Source: Halosimplex amylolyticum (GTDB lineage: Archaea; Halobacteriota; Halobacteria; Halobacteriales; Haloarculaceae). From it: a DNA stretch of 64,000 nt. This document shows, piece after piece, positions 9,210 through 18,610 of the stretch. The notes beneath the pieces are model-generated. The model made no database searches, was not told the DNA's origin, and worked only from the letters and a program-made list of their open reading frames with translations. The first letter of the stretch is position 1. Every line of letters starts with the position of its first letter. The position numbers and the translations under genes are program-made. Location: assembly GCF_051414035.1 (NCBI RefSeq), contig NZ_JBLKNW010000008.1, forward strand, positions 1 through 64,000. Direction: 5' to 3'.

Positions 9210-9818
9210 TCATGCCTCGCATGCACAACCCCCGTTAGTCAGTAGGTCGGTCACTGGCTGTTGCGTATCGCAATCAGAACAATGGACGCGGACAGTGACG
9301 ATGACGGAGAAATCCCCGATCGTTATGCGTGAGGTGTTCGCGAGTTCACTCAAGGATTGTTCAGTAACCCTGACGAGCCGGTTTGCGAGCCGCTGGATCG
9401 TCGCCCGTTTCTGTTCGATGCGGTCCTCTTCGGAACTTTGATCATTCGGCGGTTTTACCTCCCGGTACTGTTTGAGATAGGTTCGAATCGACTGGTAAGA
9501 CACGAAGTCCGCCATCAACGCGTCGACGTTGATCCCGCGATCTTCGAGCTGATTCCGGACCTGTTGTTTCACTCCACTCGTAGCTTCGTCGTCCGTGAGC
9601 AACCGGTAGTAGTTTTCGACTTCGCCATTGAGCGGCGTTGCTCCCTCGGATTCGAGTACAGTCCTGAGGAGTTCTCTGTTGAAATAGTCGGCGAGGTCGC
9701 GTAGACTTGAGCGGTTTTCAGCGCGTGTCCAACGGCGTTCGAGTTCGTTACCCATCCCTTCCAGTTCGTGTTCCTGAATTAATCGAGCGACTTTCAATTC
9801 TGGCATGTTCGAACTCAT
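9210..9818 (-). CDS. rdfA: Rod-determining factor RdfA-like protein
   Basis: The 202-residue protein begins MPELKVARLIQEHEL after a short lead-in. Helical segments include RDLADYFNRELL and a Tyr/Lys-rich YLKQYREV. Near the C-terminus is a HCSDCDTQQPVTDLLTNGGC pattern whose Cys/His residues could bind zinc. The block order and the neighbouring sph3 match RdfA of Haloferax volcanii, where loss shifts cells towards disks. Function here is by homology and context. A TATA box at 9839-9847 places the transcript start at or near the ATG. Alternative in-frame start at Met5. Confidence 0.8.
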   Translation of the reverse strand: MSSNMPELKVARLIQEHELEGMGNELERRWTRAENRSSLRDLADYFNRELLRTVLESEGATPLNGEVENYYRLLTDDEATSGVKQQVRNQLEDRGINVDALMADFVSYQSIRTYLKQYREVKPPNDQSSEEDRIEQKRATIQRLANRLVRVTEQSLSELANTSRITIGDFSVIVTVRVHCSDCDTQQPVTDLLTNGGCACEA

Positions 9819-10343
9819 ACGATTGTGGTCACTGGGACAATAAATAGTTGTTTAGATCAGTTGCTGATGGCTGATCGACATATATTACCTCCCACTCGGG
9901 ATCAATGTCGGTGGATCCCTCTCCCGCTACCATTCGGTCGACGGATGTCCAGTACCGCTTCGGACGCAGTCACGCTCTCCAAAGGGCTCTGATCGTTCAC
10001 AAACTGACCGAATTATCGTCGTGTTCATCCTAATTACGTAGGTAGTTTTACTATCTCTATGCGATCCGGTATCAACTAGGAGGTTTTCCTCATATCTGCT
10101 GCACGTTACTAGATACACAAATTATTCGGCGAATCTATCTAATGTCTGGTCCCCCTGGGGCAATATTATTTTAACTCAACGAAGTTCAGAATAACTAAAT
10201 ATTGTGCATCTTTATTTTATATCTTTTCAATAACAGTGCAATCAGCTGTAGCAATAATTCACTATTCAGTGTTACTGAATTCACCCTGAGTATTGTAGAT
10301 GCGGGATATTGGATCCCAATCCAGTTGATCTAGATCTTCGTGA
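9819..10343. other. Intergenic, A+T-rich stretch
   Basis: About 525 bases lie between the rdfA start and the end of the IclR gene. It holds the rdfA promoter (TATA at 9839-9847). Its right half (about 10140-10343) is distinctly A+T-rich, with runs such as TTTATTTTATATC. No gene is supported. Confidence 0.5.
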
Positions 10344-11111
10344 TCATGTGTATGTAATATTTAATTCAATAACGTTAGCAGTGTCTTTCAATTTCTGGGG
10401 CAGTTCGTTTCGAAATCGTTCGCCTTGGAATCGACTCGCTGGTCCAGACAGACTAATTGCGCCCTCCACGGCCTGATCATTGTTGATGATAGGGACAGCG
10501 ACACAGCGAAGACCTTTCACTCTCGCTTCGTCGTCGAATGCGACTTCCTGTTTCCGCACTTGTTCCAACCGGTCAAATAGCTCTCCGCGGTCGGTGATCG
10601 TGTTTTCAGTGGTTGCCGGGAGTCCGTGTTGGTCTACGATTTCGTTGACTCGTTCGGACGGGAGCTGTGAGAGTATCGCTAACCCGAGTGCCGTGTTGTG
10701 GAGGTGTACTCGCTGTCCGATATACGTGTCAGTTTTGACTGCGTTCTCTCCGTGGGCCGTGTAAACGTAAATTCCACGTCCGTGTTCCTCCACGAGGAGA
10801 TTAGCCATTTCGCCCGTCTCCTCGGCGAGTGTTCGAACTTCGTCTCTTGCGATCTTGTACAGCGATTCTTGATGCCGAGCGTGACCAGCGAGGTCGAGAA
10901 AGCGAAGTCCAAGCCGGTATTCGTCTCCCTCACGAATAACGTACCCGTCTTCTTCGAGCGTGCATAGGTAATTGTGGATACTGGACTTTGAGAGTGAGAA
11001 CTCTTTAGTCAGTTCCGTCAAGTTCGCGCTGTTCTTGTTCTTGATCGTCTCCAGTATCTCGAAAGTCGTTTTTGCTGTCTTGACCGTGTTGTTCCCTCTG
11101 GAGTTGGACAT
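10344..11111 (-). CDS. IclR-family transcriptional regulator
   Basis: This 255-residue protein has the IclR layout. An N-terminal winged helix spans about residues 10-70 (FEILETIKNKNSANLTELTK, SKSSIHNYLCTLEEDGYV), and the effector-binding domain follows (LAEETGEMANLLVEEHGRG, GQRVHLHNTALGLAILSQLP, GLRCVAVPIINNDQAVEGAI). Haloarchaeal IclR proteins often control nearby sugar catabolic genes by sensing a pathway intermediate. It is the only intact sugar-type regulator in the window and stands at the island's left end, so it is the best candidate regulator of the catabolic genes. A TATA box at 11131-11142 gives a leaderless transcript starting at the ATG. Confidence 0.9.
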   Translation of the reverse strand: MSNSRGNNTVKTAKTTFEILETIKNKNSANLTELTKEFSLSKSSIHNYLCTLEEDGYVIREGDEYRLGLRFLDLAGHARHQESLYKIARDEVRTLAEETGEMANLLVEEHGRGIYVYTAHGENAVKTDTYIGQRVHLHNTALGLAILSQLPSERVNEIVDQHGLPATTENTITDRGELFDRLEQVRKQEVAFDDEARVKGLRCVAVPIINNDQAVEGAISLSGPASRFQGERFRNELPQKLKDTANVIELNITYT

Positions 11112-11334
11112 GAAAAATGAACTGTTTTCCGGTATATTAAAAGTTTCTCTGGTAATAGTGGACCGGCGTTTTGATAATCTGGACGAAACTCGTCAATGAC
11201 GGCCCAAGAGAGATGAGGGGACTCTGTCTCCGAGAAGTCCTGAAACGGTAGCAAAAATGAAATACTCGATGCTATCAGTTCGACCCCCTCACAGGACCGG
11301 GGTAGGGGGAGGCGTTGCAGTTTCAGCTATATCC

Positions 11335-12156
11335 TCACTGCAGGTTTCCACCGCCACTTACCCGCAAGATATCACCGATCACATAGTCGGCCTTATCGCT
11401 GGCGAGATAGAGGACGGCGTGAGCGATATCCTCAGGTTGTCCGAGTCGGCCCGCGGGTCGTTCGTCCCCCCATTCGTCGAGTATGCCCTCGACGGTAGCC
11501 TCGTCCTGGTGCTCAGCTTCTTGTTTGGCTTCCCACCGGGACTGGTACGATTCGGTGAGATCAGTCGAAACCGCGTTCATCCGAATACCGTGGGGTGCTA
11601 GATCGTGAGCCATCCGCCAGGTCAAACCGTTGACGGACGTGTTGGAAATTCCATAGAGACCACGGGGCCCACTACGACGGTCGCCTGTCTGGCTTGAGTG
11701 ATTGACGATGCTTCCTTCGATCCCGTTTTCGATCATGTGTTCGGCCACCAGTTTGGCTGCGTAGAATTGCGAGCGAACGTTTACGTCCATGGTGTAGTCC
11801 CAGTCCTCGAGCGACGCTGTGACCATCGACTCCTCGCGGGGCCATACTGCAGCGTTGTTCACGAGCAGGTCTATCTCGTTGAAGGCGTCGACGGATTCAG
11901 AGACCAGACGCTCGACACCCTCGGGATCCGCGATGTCGGCGGAGACGCCAATTACTCTTCCACTAGCTGTTTCGTCTAGTTCGTTAACAGCTTGCTTGAC
12001 ATCTTCCTCCGTCCGGGCGTTGATGGTTACGTTTGCTCCCGCATCGACCAGTCGTTCGGCGATACCGCGGCCGATCCCTTTCGTTGAACCTGTCACGATC
12101 GCGGACTCGCCAGTGAAATCGAAACGCGTCTTACCGACCATACTGGGAGCCCTCAT
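11335..12156 (-). CDS. Short-chain dehydrogenase/reductase lacking the catalytic Lys
   Basis: The 273-residue protein has a classical SDR fold: TGSTKGIG nucleotide-binding motif (about residues 22-29), NNAA, catalytic Ser in HSSQTG, Tyr168 in LYGISNT, and C-terminal GDILRVSGGG. The YxxxK motif is YGISN: residue 172 is Asn (AAC, 11641-11643) where the family has Lys. Lys lowers the Tyr pKa and holds the nicotinamide ribose, so activity may be reduced or altered. It could be an L-fucose-type sugar dehydrogenase or a sugar-acid dehydrogenase. Met7 (MVGK) is an alternative start. It is followed on the same strand's upstream side by an aldo/keto reductase. Confidence 0.85.
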   Translation of the reverse strand: MRAPSMVGKTRFDFTGESAIVTGSTKGIGRGIAERLVDAGANVTINARTEEDVKQAVNELDETASGRVIGVSADIADPEGVERLVSESVDAFNEIDLLVNNAAVWPREESMVTASLEDWDYTMDVNVRSQFYAAKLVAEHMIENGIEGSIVNHSSQTGDRRSGPRGLYGISNTSVNGLTWRMAHDLAPHGIRMNAVSTDLTESYQSRWEAKQEAEHQDEATVEGILDEWGDERPAGRLGQPEDIAHAVLYLASDKADYVIGDILRVSGGGNLQ

Positions 12157-12273
12157 CTCGGATACAAAAAGACATCGATCATCACTATACGCGACGTCTT
12201 CCCGGGCATTTCGGTGTAGCTATCTGTCTCTTGATCTGCGAACCGAAGTCAGGCAGGACGGGCAAATCAAGAA

Positions 12274-13230
12274 CTAGCTGAGGCCGCCGAGCGTCTCGAT
12301 ACCGTCGAGTCGCGAGCGGTCGGGAGCGGTTAAGTTCAATTCGAGAGCTGCCAAGTTTTCTTCGAGCTGGTCCACGGTGCTGCAGCCAATGACGGGGATA
12401 GTGGGCGCGTCTCGCTGGACCATCCACGCGAGAGCGACCTGGTTACCGGTCGCATCCTTGCGGTCGGCGATATCCTGAACAGCCTCCATTTTCAGTCGAT
12501 TCTCGGTCGTAACGTAACCGTCCGGGATCGGTCGGTCCTCGCGGCCGTAACACCCCCCGAGCAACGGCGAGTACGGGAGCATCGTCAGATCGTGTTCGTC
12601 ACAGTAGGACACGAGTTCGTCGGTGGCCGGGCGCTGGGGGTCGAAATCCGCGTCCCGGTGTGGTGTGAGATATGAGTACCGCGGTTGCACGCAACTGAAC
12701 GGAGTGAATCCCCGTTCGGTGGCTAGCGTGTTGGCACGGGCGAGTCGCCAGCCGTAGTAGTTGCTGGCACCGATATGACGGACTTTGCCGCTCTCGATGA
12801 GGCGGTCGAACGCGGTCAGCGTCTCCTCCAACGGCGTCTCTCGGTCATCTACGTGGGCGTACACGAGGTCGATGTAGTCGGTGTCGAGTCGATTGAGGCT
12901 CTTTTCGACCTCTCGCTTCACGAGATCGGGATCCAAAGACCGAGGAACGTCGTCGTATTCGAATCCGATCTTCGTCGCGACGAAGAGGTCGTCCCGATTC
13001 CCGCGATCTGACATCCATTCACCGAGGATCAATTCGCTCTCGGACTCGCCGGGATCACCGACCCCAGTCCCATAGATGTTGGCGGTATCGAGAAACCGGC
13101 CGCCTGCGTCGTAATATCGGTCCAGTATCGCACGGGACACTTCCAGGTTCGTACTACTCCCGAAGCGCATCGTTCCAAGACAGAGCGGACTTACCGTCTC
13201 ACCAGTGGTTCCGAGTTCAATCTCGTCCAT
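12274..13230 (-). CDS. Aldo/keto reductase
   Basis: This 318-residue (alpha/beta)8 oxidoreductase has the catalytic tetrad visible: Asp in RFLDTANIYG with its Tyr, Lys in FVATKIGFE, and His in LVYAHVDD. The C-terminal cofactor block contains IPVIGCSTVDQLEENL. Such enzymes reduce or oxidise sugars and aldehydes with NAD(P)H; L-fucose and L-rhamnose dehydrogenases occur in this superfamily. ATG at 13230 is preferred over a TTG two codons upstream because it begins MDEIELGTTG and a TATA-like AGTTAACTG lies at about 13255-13263. It is divergent from the dehydrogenase at 13500 across about 270 bases. Substrate unknown. Confidence 0.88.
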   Translation of the reverse strand: MDEIELGTTGETVSPLCLGTMRFGSSTNLEVSRAILDRYYDAGGRFLDTANIYGTGVGDPGESESELILGEWMSDRGNRDDLFVATKIGFEYDDVPRSLDPDLVKREVEKSLNRLDTDYIDLVYAHVDDRETPLEETLTAFDRLIESGKVRHIGASNYYGWRLARANTLATERGFTPFSCVQPRYSYLTPHRDADFDPQRPATDELVSYCDEHDLTMLPYSPLLGGCYGREDRPIPDGYVTTENRLKMEAVQDIADRKDATGNQVALAWMVQRDAPTIPVIGCSTVDQLEENLAALELNLTAPDRSRLDGIETLGGLS

Positions 13231-13499
13231 GGACAAGGTGCTGGCCCCGAACAGTTAACTTCTCTGGAGGCGGCAGCTGCCAACCCACATTGTACTGCAC
13301 CGAGAATGGAGTCATCAGGCCTCGGCGGACTGGCAAACGAGCGAAGGACGGTTTCCGCCATTCAGTTCTAACGATTACCCGGAACTCAACACCTGGCGCT
13401 GCCAAGTCGATCGAGACAGTCCCGTGAGTGGGATTTCGCGTTTGAACTCGGCTATAGATGGCGATACCATTTTATACAGTGACCAAGATGCATCTGATG

Positions 13500-14537
13500 A
13501 TGCAAGCAGCCCGATTTCACGAAGCAGCTGATACGCTGTCACTCGAAGAAATAGATCGACCAGCTGTCGGACCAACTGACGTTCTCGTTGACCTCAAAGC
13601 TGCTAGTTTCTGTGGAAGCGATCTCAATTACCTGATGGGAAAGACTGAGCCCGGTAACGTTCCGATCACCCTCGGCCACGAAGGTGCCGGAATCGTCGAA
13701 GAAACCGGCGATGCTGTCACACACGTCGAGGAAGGCGATCGGGTGGTCATCCACTACGTTCAATCGTGTGGACACTGCGACCCCTGTCTCGACGGGAACG
13801 ACAATCAGTGTCGGAATCGCCAGTCTATCGGCCACCACGTCGATGGAACTTTCGCGGAGTACATCGCAATCCCCGAACGTTGTGCGTTGAAATTGCCGGA
13901 GCCGGTCTCTTTCGAGGACGGTGCGATCGCGGGTTGTGCTGTCTCGACCGCGTACCACGCGGTCGACCGTGGCGCGGTATCACCCTCCGACGATGTCGTC
14001 GTGTTCGGTATCGGAGGGGTCGGCCTCCACGCCGTGCTCTGGGCTGAATTCAACGGAGCAAATACGGTGATCGCCGTCGATCTGAGTGACCCGCAACTTG
14101 AAGCAGCGCGGGACTACGGTGCCGATGTAACCCTCAATCCTGAGCGTGACGATGTTCTAGAGCGGATCGATACCATCACTGACGGCTGGGGGGCTGACGT
14201 GGCGCTCGAGTGTTCTGGGTCAAGTACTGCCATGGAACAGGCGATCGATTCTGTCGGCGCGAAACACGGATACGAGACTGGAAACGTCGTTAGCGTCGGC
14301 ATACAAACGGAGGACATCGAGGTCGGATTCGGCGACGTTCGTGAGGGCATGCTCTGTGTCTCTGGCGACCACACGCGGTCGGAACTCGGCGATGTATCCG
14401 ATCTGCTGGAATCGGGCCGTGTCGACCTGTCGACGAGCATCACTCACACGCTCCAGTTGGAGAACATCAATGATGCGATCCCCCTGATGACCGATAGCGA
14501 AGAGCGGGTCGGTCGGATCATCATCGACACTTCCTGA
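13500..14537 (+). CDS. Zinc-dependent medium-chain alcohol/polyol dehydrogenase
   Basis: The 345-residue protein has catalytic zinc ligands (Cys in FCGSD, His-Glu in GHEGAG), a complete structural-zinc loop (CGHCDPCLDGNDNQC), and a Rossmann motif (FGIGGVGLHAV). It oxidises a sugar alcohol or hydroxy-acid with NAD(P). The frame is open from 13458, but a TATA box (TTTTATAC, 13470-13477) lies inside that extension. A leaderless start at 13500 (MQAARFHEAAD) is therefore chosen; 13497 and 13488 are alternatives. It precedes the GH29 gene at 14613 by 75 bases, so the two may be co-expressed, although the latter has its own TATA. Confidence 0.88.
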   Translation: MQAARFHEAADTLSLEEIDRPAVGPTDVLVDLKAASFCGSDLNYLMGKTEPGNVPITLGHEGAGIVEETGDAVTHVEEGDRVVIHYVQSCGHCDPCLDGNDNQCRNRQSIGHHVDGTFAEYIAIPERCALKLPEPVSFEDGAIAGCAVSTAYHAVDRGAVSPSDDVVVFGIGGVGLHAVLWAEFNGANTVIAVDLSDPQLEAARDYGADVTLNPERDDVLERIDTITDGWGADVALECSGSSTAMEQAIDSVGAKHGYETGNVVSVGIQTEDIEVGFGDVREGMLCVSGDHTRSELGDVSDLLESGRVDLSTSITHTLQLENINDAIPLMTDSEERVGRIIIDTS

Positions 14538-14612
14538 TTTGTTCTCACTGCGGCACGGAACTGTCTGTCTTCCTCGAAAGTTATTTACGAACTCTCACTG
14601 TCGGTGCCGACG

Positions 14613-16028
14613 ATGCCCGAGCAGAACTATCCTCATCCGGAGCGACCTGTCACTGACCACCCTGAAGCTCAATGGTACCCAGATGCCGGATTCGGATTGT
14701 TCGTCCATTGGAGTATTTCCAGCGTCGCATCAGCAGATCTCTCCTGGTCGATGCTGGGCGATCCTGAGGAAAACGAGGACGTCATCCCGCCCCACGAGTA
14801 TTGGGGACTGGCCGAAGAGTTCGATCCGGTGAACTACGACCCTGACGAGTGGCTCGCCGCAGCCAGCGAGGCGGGTATCGAGTACGCCGTCTTGACCACG
14901 AAACACCACGATGGGTTCGCGATGTGGCCTTCGAATCACGGCGGCTTCTCAACGGCCGAGTACCTCGATGGTCGGGATCTCGTCGGCGAGTTCGTTGACG
15001 CCTGTCGCCGACACGATATCAAAGTCGGCTTCTATTACTCGCTGGCCGACTGGCACCACCCACTCTACCCCGGCACCGACGTGCTCTGGGAGGACGGCGA
15101 ACTGACCGGCGAACCGCTTCTGAGCGAGGACCTGTTCGACGCAGTCGGTCTCGCCGAGGACGCAACTGGGTTCACCCTAGGTTTCGATGTCGAGCACGTG
15201 CGTCGGTTCGAGGAGTACTATCGATTCGTCAAAGGACAGATACAGGAACTAATCACCCGCTACGGCAAAGTCGACCTCTTTCATTTCGACTGGCACCTCT
15301 GGAGCAAGAACATAGACAACCGGATGGGGGACCTCTACGGATTCATCCGATCGGAACAGCCACATATCGTCCTCTCGGGGCGCAATAACAACACGTTCCC
15401 CGAATGGGGTGACTACCGGACGGTTGAGGTCCACCCTGGCAGCGACGGCGGGCTCGACATGCCCGACCGGGGGTTAGCCGGCTGGTGGGAGGCGAACCTT
15501 ATCTGGGACCCGCCGGGATGGGGATACACCGAGGAAGGCGAGTTCTACGACACGAAGTGGGTGCTGGACAAGATCGCACAGACAAACAGCAAAGGCGGCA
15601 ACCTCTTATTGAATGTCGGACCGACTGCGACTGGCGAATTCCCTGACGGGGCCTACGAGGGGCTTGAAGAAATTGGTGACTGGATGGACCACAGCGAGCC
15701 CGCGATCAAGGACGCAAAACCAGACTCTCGTCCGCCCCACTGCGAGGCGCCGGTCACTCGCCGGACGGGGGTCTGGTACGTCCACGTGATGCCCGAACAC
15801 GAAGGAGAGATCGAGGTAATCGACGTCCCAGAACCCAACGCTGTCCAACTCCTCCGCACGAATGAACCAGTATCCTACGAGCACGAGGGCGATAGACTCG
15901 TCTTCGAGGTCCCCGAGGAACGACGGGCCTCCGGTGACGAAGTCGTCGCCGTAACGTGGCCGCGCGCCCTCGACGAAGATTACGTCTTCAGTGAGGACGA
16001 CGTTGACGACCTATTCTCGTGGGTGTAA
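14613..16028 (+). CDS. GH29-family glycosidase (alpha-L-fucosidase type) 1
   Basis: This 471-residue protein has a GH29 catalytic (alpha/beta)8 domain at about residues 20-350: FGLFVHW, TTKHHDGFAMW, and the strand-4 nucleophile in DLFHFDWHLW. TNSKGGNLLLNVGP closes the barrel, and a beta-rich C-terminal domain follows. No signal peptide is seen, so it probably acts in the cytoplasm on imported oligosaccharides. GH29 enzymes release alpha-L-fucose with retention; the acid/base residue varies and cannot be assigned by eye. The start is ATG 14613 rather than GTG 14604, because TATA TTATTTACG at 14580-14588 would put the transcript start near 14610. Confidence 0.85.
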   Translation: MPEQNYPHPERPVTDHPEAQWYPDAGFGLFVHWSISSVASADLSWSMLGDPEENEDVIPPHEYWGLAEEFDPVNYDPDEWLAAASEAGIEYAVLTTKHHDGFAMWPSNHGGFSTAEYLDGRDLVGEFVDACRRHDIKVGFYYSLADWHHPLYPGTDVLWEDGELTGEPLLSEDLFDAVGLAEDATGFTLGFDVEHVRRFEEYYRFVKGQIQELITRYGKVDLFHFDWHLWSKNIDNRMGDLYGFIRSEQPHIVLSGRNNNTFPEWGDYRTVEVHPGSDGGLDMPDRGLAGWWEANLIWDPPGWGYTEEGEFYDTKWVLDKIAQTNSKGGNLLLNVGPTATGEFPDGAYEGLEEIGDWMDHSEPAIKDAKPDSRPPHCEAPVTRRTGVWYVHVMPEHEGEIEVIDVPEPNAVQLLRTNEPVSYEHEGDRLVFEVPEERRASGDEVVAVTWPRALDEDYVFSEDDVDDLFSWV

Positions 16029-16376
16029 ACCAGAGGAGTAAGCTCGAAAACCTCGTAGCTCACCGTCTGAACTAGTTGATGCAATCCCTCCTACTATCGG
16101 ATTATCGTAGCTGATCCGAGGTCCGAAGATCCTTGACGGCCACGGCGTCAGACCCGCATGAGCGCGAAGCCATGAATTACGAAGATACCCCACATATGCC
16201 GGTCTTGTACTGGCCAAAGACAACGAAGTGGTCTCGGTGACGCCTCTGGACGTTGGCACCCAGAGAAACGAGTCCAAGCTTGCTGGGCGGCAATTTGTCG
16301 TCCTGTCCCGAAGTCGTTCGCATCGCCGCGACCCACACATTTATTCGTCTGTCTGTGCGACTCCGATCCGTCCACG

Positions 16377-17387
16377 ATGAAGAAAGTCGAGATCACTGGT
16401 GAGCGAGAAGCTGCGATTGTAGACGTTCCGGAACCCGAGCCTGTCGAAGACTGGGTGAAAGTCCGAGTCGAGGCGGCACCAATGTGTACGGAATACCACA
16501 CCTGGGAAGCCGGTCATAGCGGGTTGATGGGTCACGAGGCCGCTGGCGAGGTAGCCGCAGTCGACCAGCCCAGCGACGTCGAAGTCGGCGATCGCGTCGT
16601 CGTCATGCCACAGACTCCGTGTGGCACCTGTGAACTCTGCCGGTCTGGAGACTACATCTACTGCGAGAACAATCACGATTACGAGGAGTTCACCGGCCAG
16701 GAGACTGGGAACGAGACGATGAGTCAGTACGTCCTCAAACAGGACTGGCTGCTCGTCCCGATTCCGGACGGCGTCTCCTACACACACGCGGGGATGGCCT
16801 GTTGTGGACTGGGGCCCACATACGGAGCGAACGAACGCATGAACGTCAGTGGCGTCGATACGGTGCTCATCTCGGGCGCCGGGCCAGTCGGATTAGGTGG
16901 CGTCATCAACACGACTCATCGCGGCGCCCAGGTCATTGTATCCGAGCCGAACGAGTTCCGTGCGGACCTGGCGCGCGAACTCGGTGCAGATGCAGTCGTC
17001 AATCCCCTTGAGGACGGCAAAGAGGAGATCAAGGCGCTGACCGACGGAGCTGGCGTCGACAAGGCCATCGAGTGCACGGGACTGGCGCCGGCCCAGCGCT
17101 TTGCAATCGACGCCCTCGGGCGGCGCGGCGAACTCACGTTCGTCGGCGAGGGTGGCGAACTCGAGATCAACGTCAGTAACGACATGCTCCGTAACGGCCT
17201 TGACCTGCACGGACAGTGGCACTACAATCGCGGACTCGCTCCGGGAGTCATGTCGGTCATTCAGGCCAACGAGGACAAACTCGAGACGTTCATTACGCAC
17301 GAGTTTCCGATGGGAGACGTCAACGAGGCCTTCGAACTGCAGAGCGAGCAGGAAACCGGTAAAGTCGTCCTCCACCCCTGGGAGTAA
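16377..17387 (+). CDS. Zinc-dependent medium-chain dehydrogenase
   Basis: This 336-residue MDR protein keeps the catalytic-zinc Cys (APMCTEYH) and His-Glu (GHEAAG), a four-Cys structural loop (CGTCELCRSGDYIYC), and the Rossmann motif SGAGPVGLGG. YENNHDYEEFTG-type insertions resemble sugar and threonine dehydrogenases. It is followed 104 bases later by a Gfo/Idh/MocA gene on the same strand, a pairing usual in sugar-oxidation clusters. The likely role is oxidation of a sugar or sugar-derived alcohol with NAD(P). The ATG at 16377 begins MKKVEITGER. Substrate cannot be read from the sequence. Confidence 0.87.
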   Translation: MKKVEITGEREAAIVDVPEPEPVEDWVKVRVEAAPMCTEYHTWEAGHSGLMGHEAAGEVAAVDQPSDVEVGDRVVVMPQTPCGTCELCRSGDYIYCENNHDYEEFTGQETGNETMSQYVLKQDWLLVPIPDGVSYTHAGMACCGLGPTYGANERMNVSGVDTVLISGAGPVGLGGVINTTHRGAQVIVSEPNEFRADLARELGADAVVNPLEDGKEEIKALTDGAGVDKAIECTGLAPAQRFAIDALGRRGELTFVGEGGELEINVSNDMLRNGLDLHGQWHYNRGLAPGVMSVIQANEDKLETFITHEFPMGDVNEAFELQSEQETGKVVLHPWE

Positions 17388-17491
17388 GGCAAAATCGTCT
17401 TCCCCAGTAGGATCGGCCGCGAGCTAGAACTCACTCCGATTCAGCAACTATTATTACTCGGTCTGGCGACAGTCGATACGATTCAACACAG

Positions 17492-18520
17492 ATGGCCGAG
17501 TACACTGCAGCGTTTATTGGGACCGGCGGCAGGGGAAGAGACCACGTTCTCGCATACGACCAGATCGAAGGCGCCAAACCGGTCGCCTGTATGGCCAGGA
17601 CCGACACGCGCCGAGACGAGCTTGCCGAGGAATTCGATCTGGCGGCTTACGACGACGCCGAGGAGATGCTCGCGGAGACCGAACCTGACATTGTCCACAT
17701 CAGTACGCCACCGCAAGTGCGGGTAAGCATCATGGAGTCTGTCTCTGAGGCGGGCGTGCCGCTCTGTACGGTCGAGAAACCGGTCGCCGTTGGTGTCGAA
17801 GACTGGCGTGAGCTCCGCGATCTCGAGGCGCGGTCGGACACGAAGTTTGCCGTCTGTCATCAGTTTCGCTGGCAACCACATCTCGTGCAGTGTCGGGAGG
17901 CGATTGAGTCGGGAGAACTGGGCGAAGTAGAGTTCATCGACTGTTCTGCCCGTCTCGTGCTCACAGACCAAGGAACTCACTGTCTCCACTACGGGAACTC
18001 GCTCAACGGTGACGCTCGTATCGAGGAAGTATTCGGCAACATCAGTGGGGAATACCACGACGAGCAGGCTCACCCTGGCCCTGACGCAACGGAAGCGATC
18101 GTCACCTTCGAGAACGGCGTCCGGGCCGCGTGGACAACTGGTGACGCCGGCGCGTATTCGACGGGCGCCGACCACCAGTACCAGCATGTCCGGTGTGTAG
18201 CCTATACTGACGATGGCCACGCTAAGTGGGAGGAGTTCGGTAACTGGGAAATTGTCTCACCGAGTCGTGAGGAGCGAAGTGACTTCGGGGGTGAGGAGAC
18301 CTGGCGAGAGAACAACCTACGAGCGCAGGCCGAATTCCATCGAGAAATGTTCGAGTGGCTTGAGGGCGGGGACGCACCAGGAACCAACCTCGAACACTCG
18401 CTGCACGAGTGGAAGGCAGTTCTGGCGCTGTACGAGAGTGCGCTCTCGAACGAGTCAGTAACTCTCGACGAGTTCGACCCCGACGCGGACCTTATTGATC
18501 GCGTCGCCTCCGAGTTCTAA
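17492..18520 (+). CDS. Gfo/Idh/MocA-family oxidoreductase A
   Basis: The 342-residue protein has an N-terminal Rossmann domain (FIGTGGRGRDHV), the EKP motif carrying the catalytic Lys (TVEKPVAV, about residue 94), and a C-terminal alpha/beta dimer domain with conserved GTHCLHYGN. Family members oxidise or dehydrate sugars and inositols with a tightly held NAD(P). It is closely similar throughout to the protein at 31843-32865 (same start MxEYTA, same ADH-type ending, same NLEHSLHEWKAVLALY block), so the two are recent paralogues. It sits downstream of a zinc dehydrogenase and between two GH29 genes. Confidence 0.9.
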   Translation: MAEYTAAFIGTGGRGRDHVLAYDQIEGAKPVACMARTDTRRDELAEEFDLAAYDDAEEMLAETEPDIVHISTPPQVRVSIMESVSEAGVPLCTVEKPVAVGVEDWRELRDLEARSDTKFAVCHQFRWQPHLVQCREAIESGELGEVEFIDCSARLVLTDQGTHCLHYGNSLNGDARIEEVFGNISGEYHDEQAHPGPDATEAIVTFENGVRAAWTTGDAGAYSTGADHQYQHVRCVAYTDDGHAKWEEFGNWEIVSPSREERSDFGGEETWRENNLRAQAEFHREMFEWLEGGDAPGTNLEHSLHEWKAVLALYESALSNESVTLDEFDPDADLIDRVASEF

Positions 18521-18610
18521 GAAGGGGCCGGGACTGACTACTCACTCGGTGTCTCTTTACAGTGTCACTCTCTCCGAGGAAGCGATGTTGAATACGGTTC
18601 ACTGTAGTCC

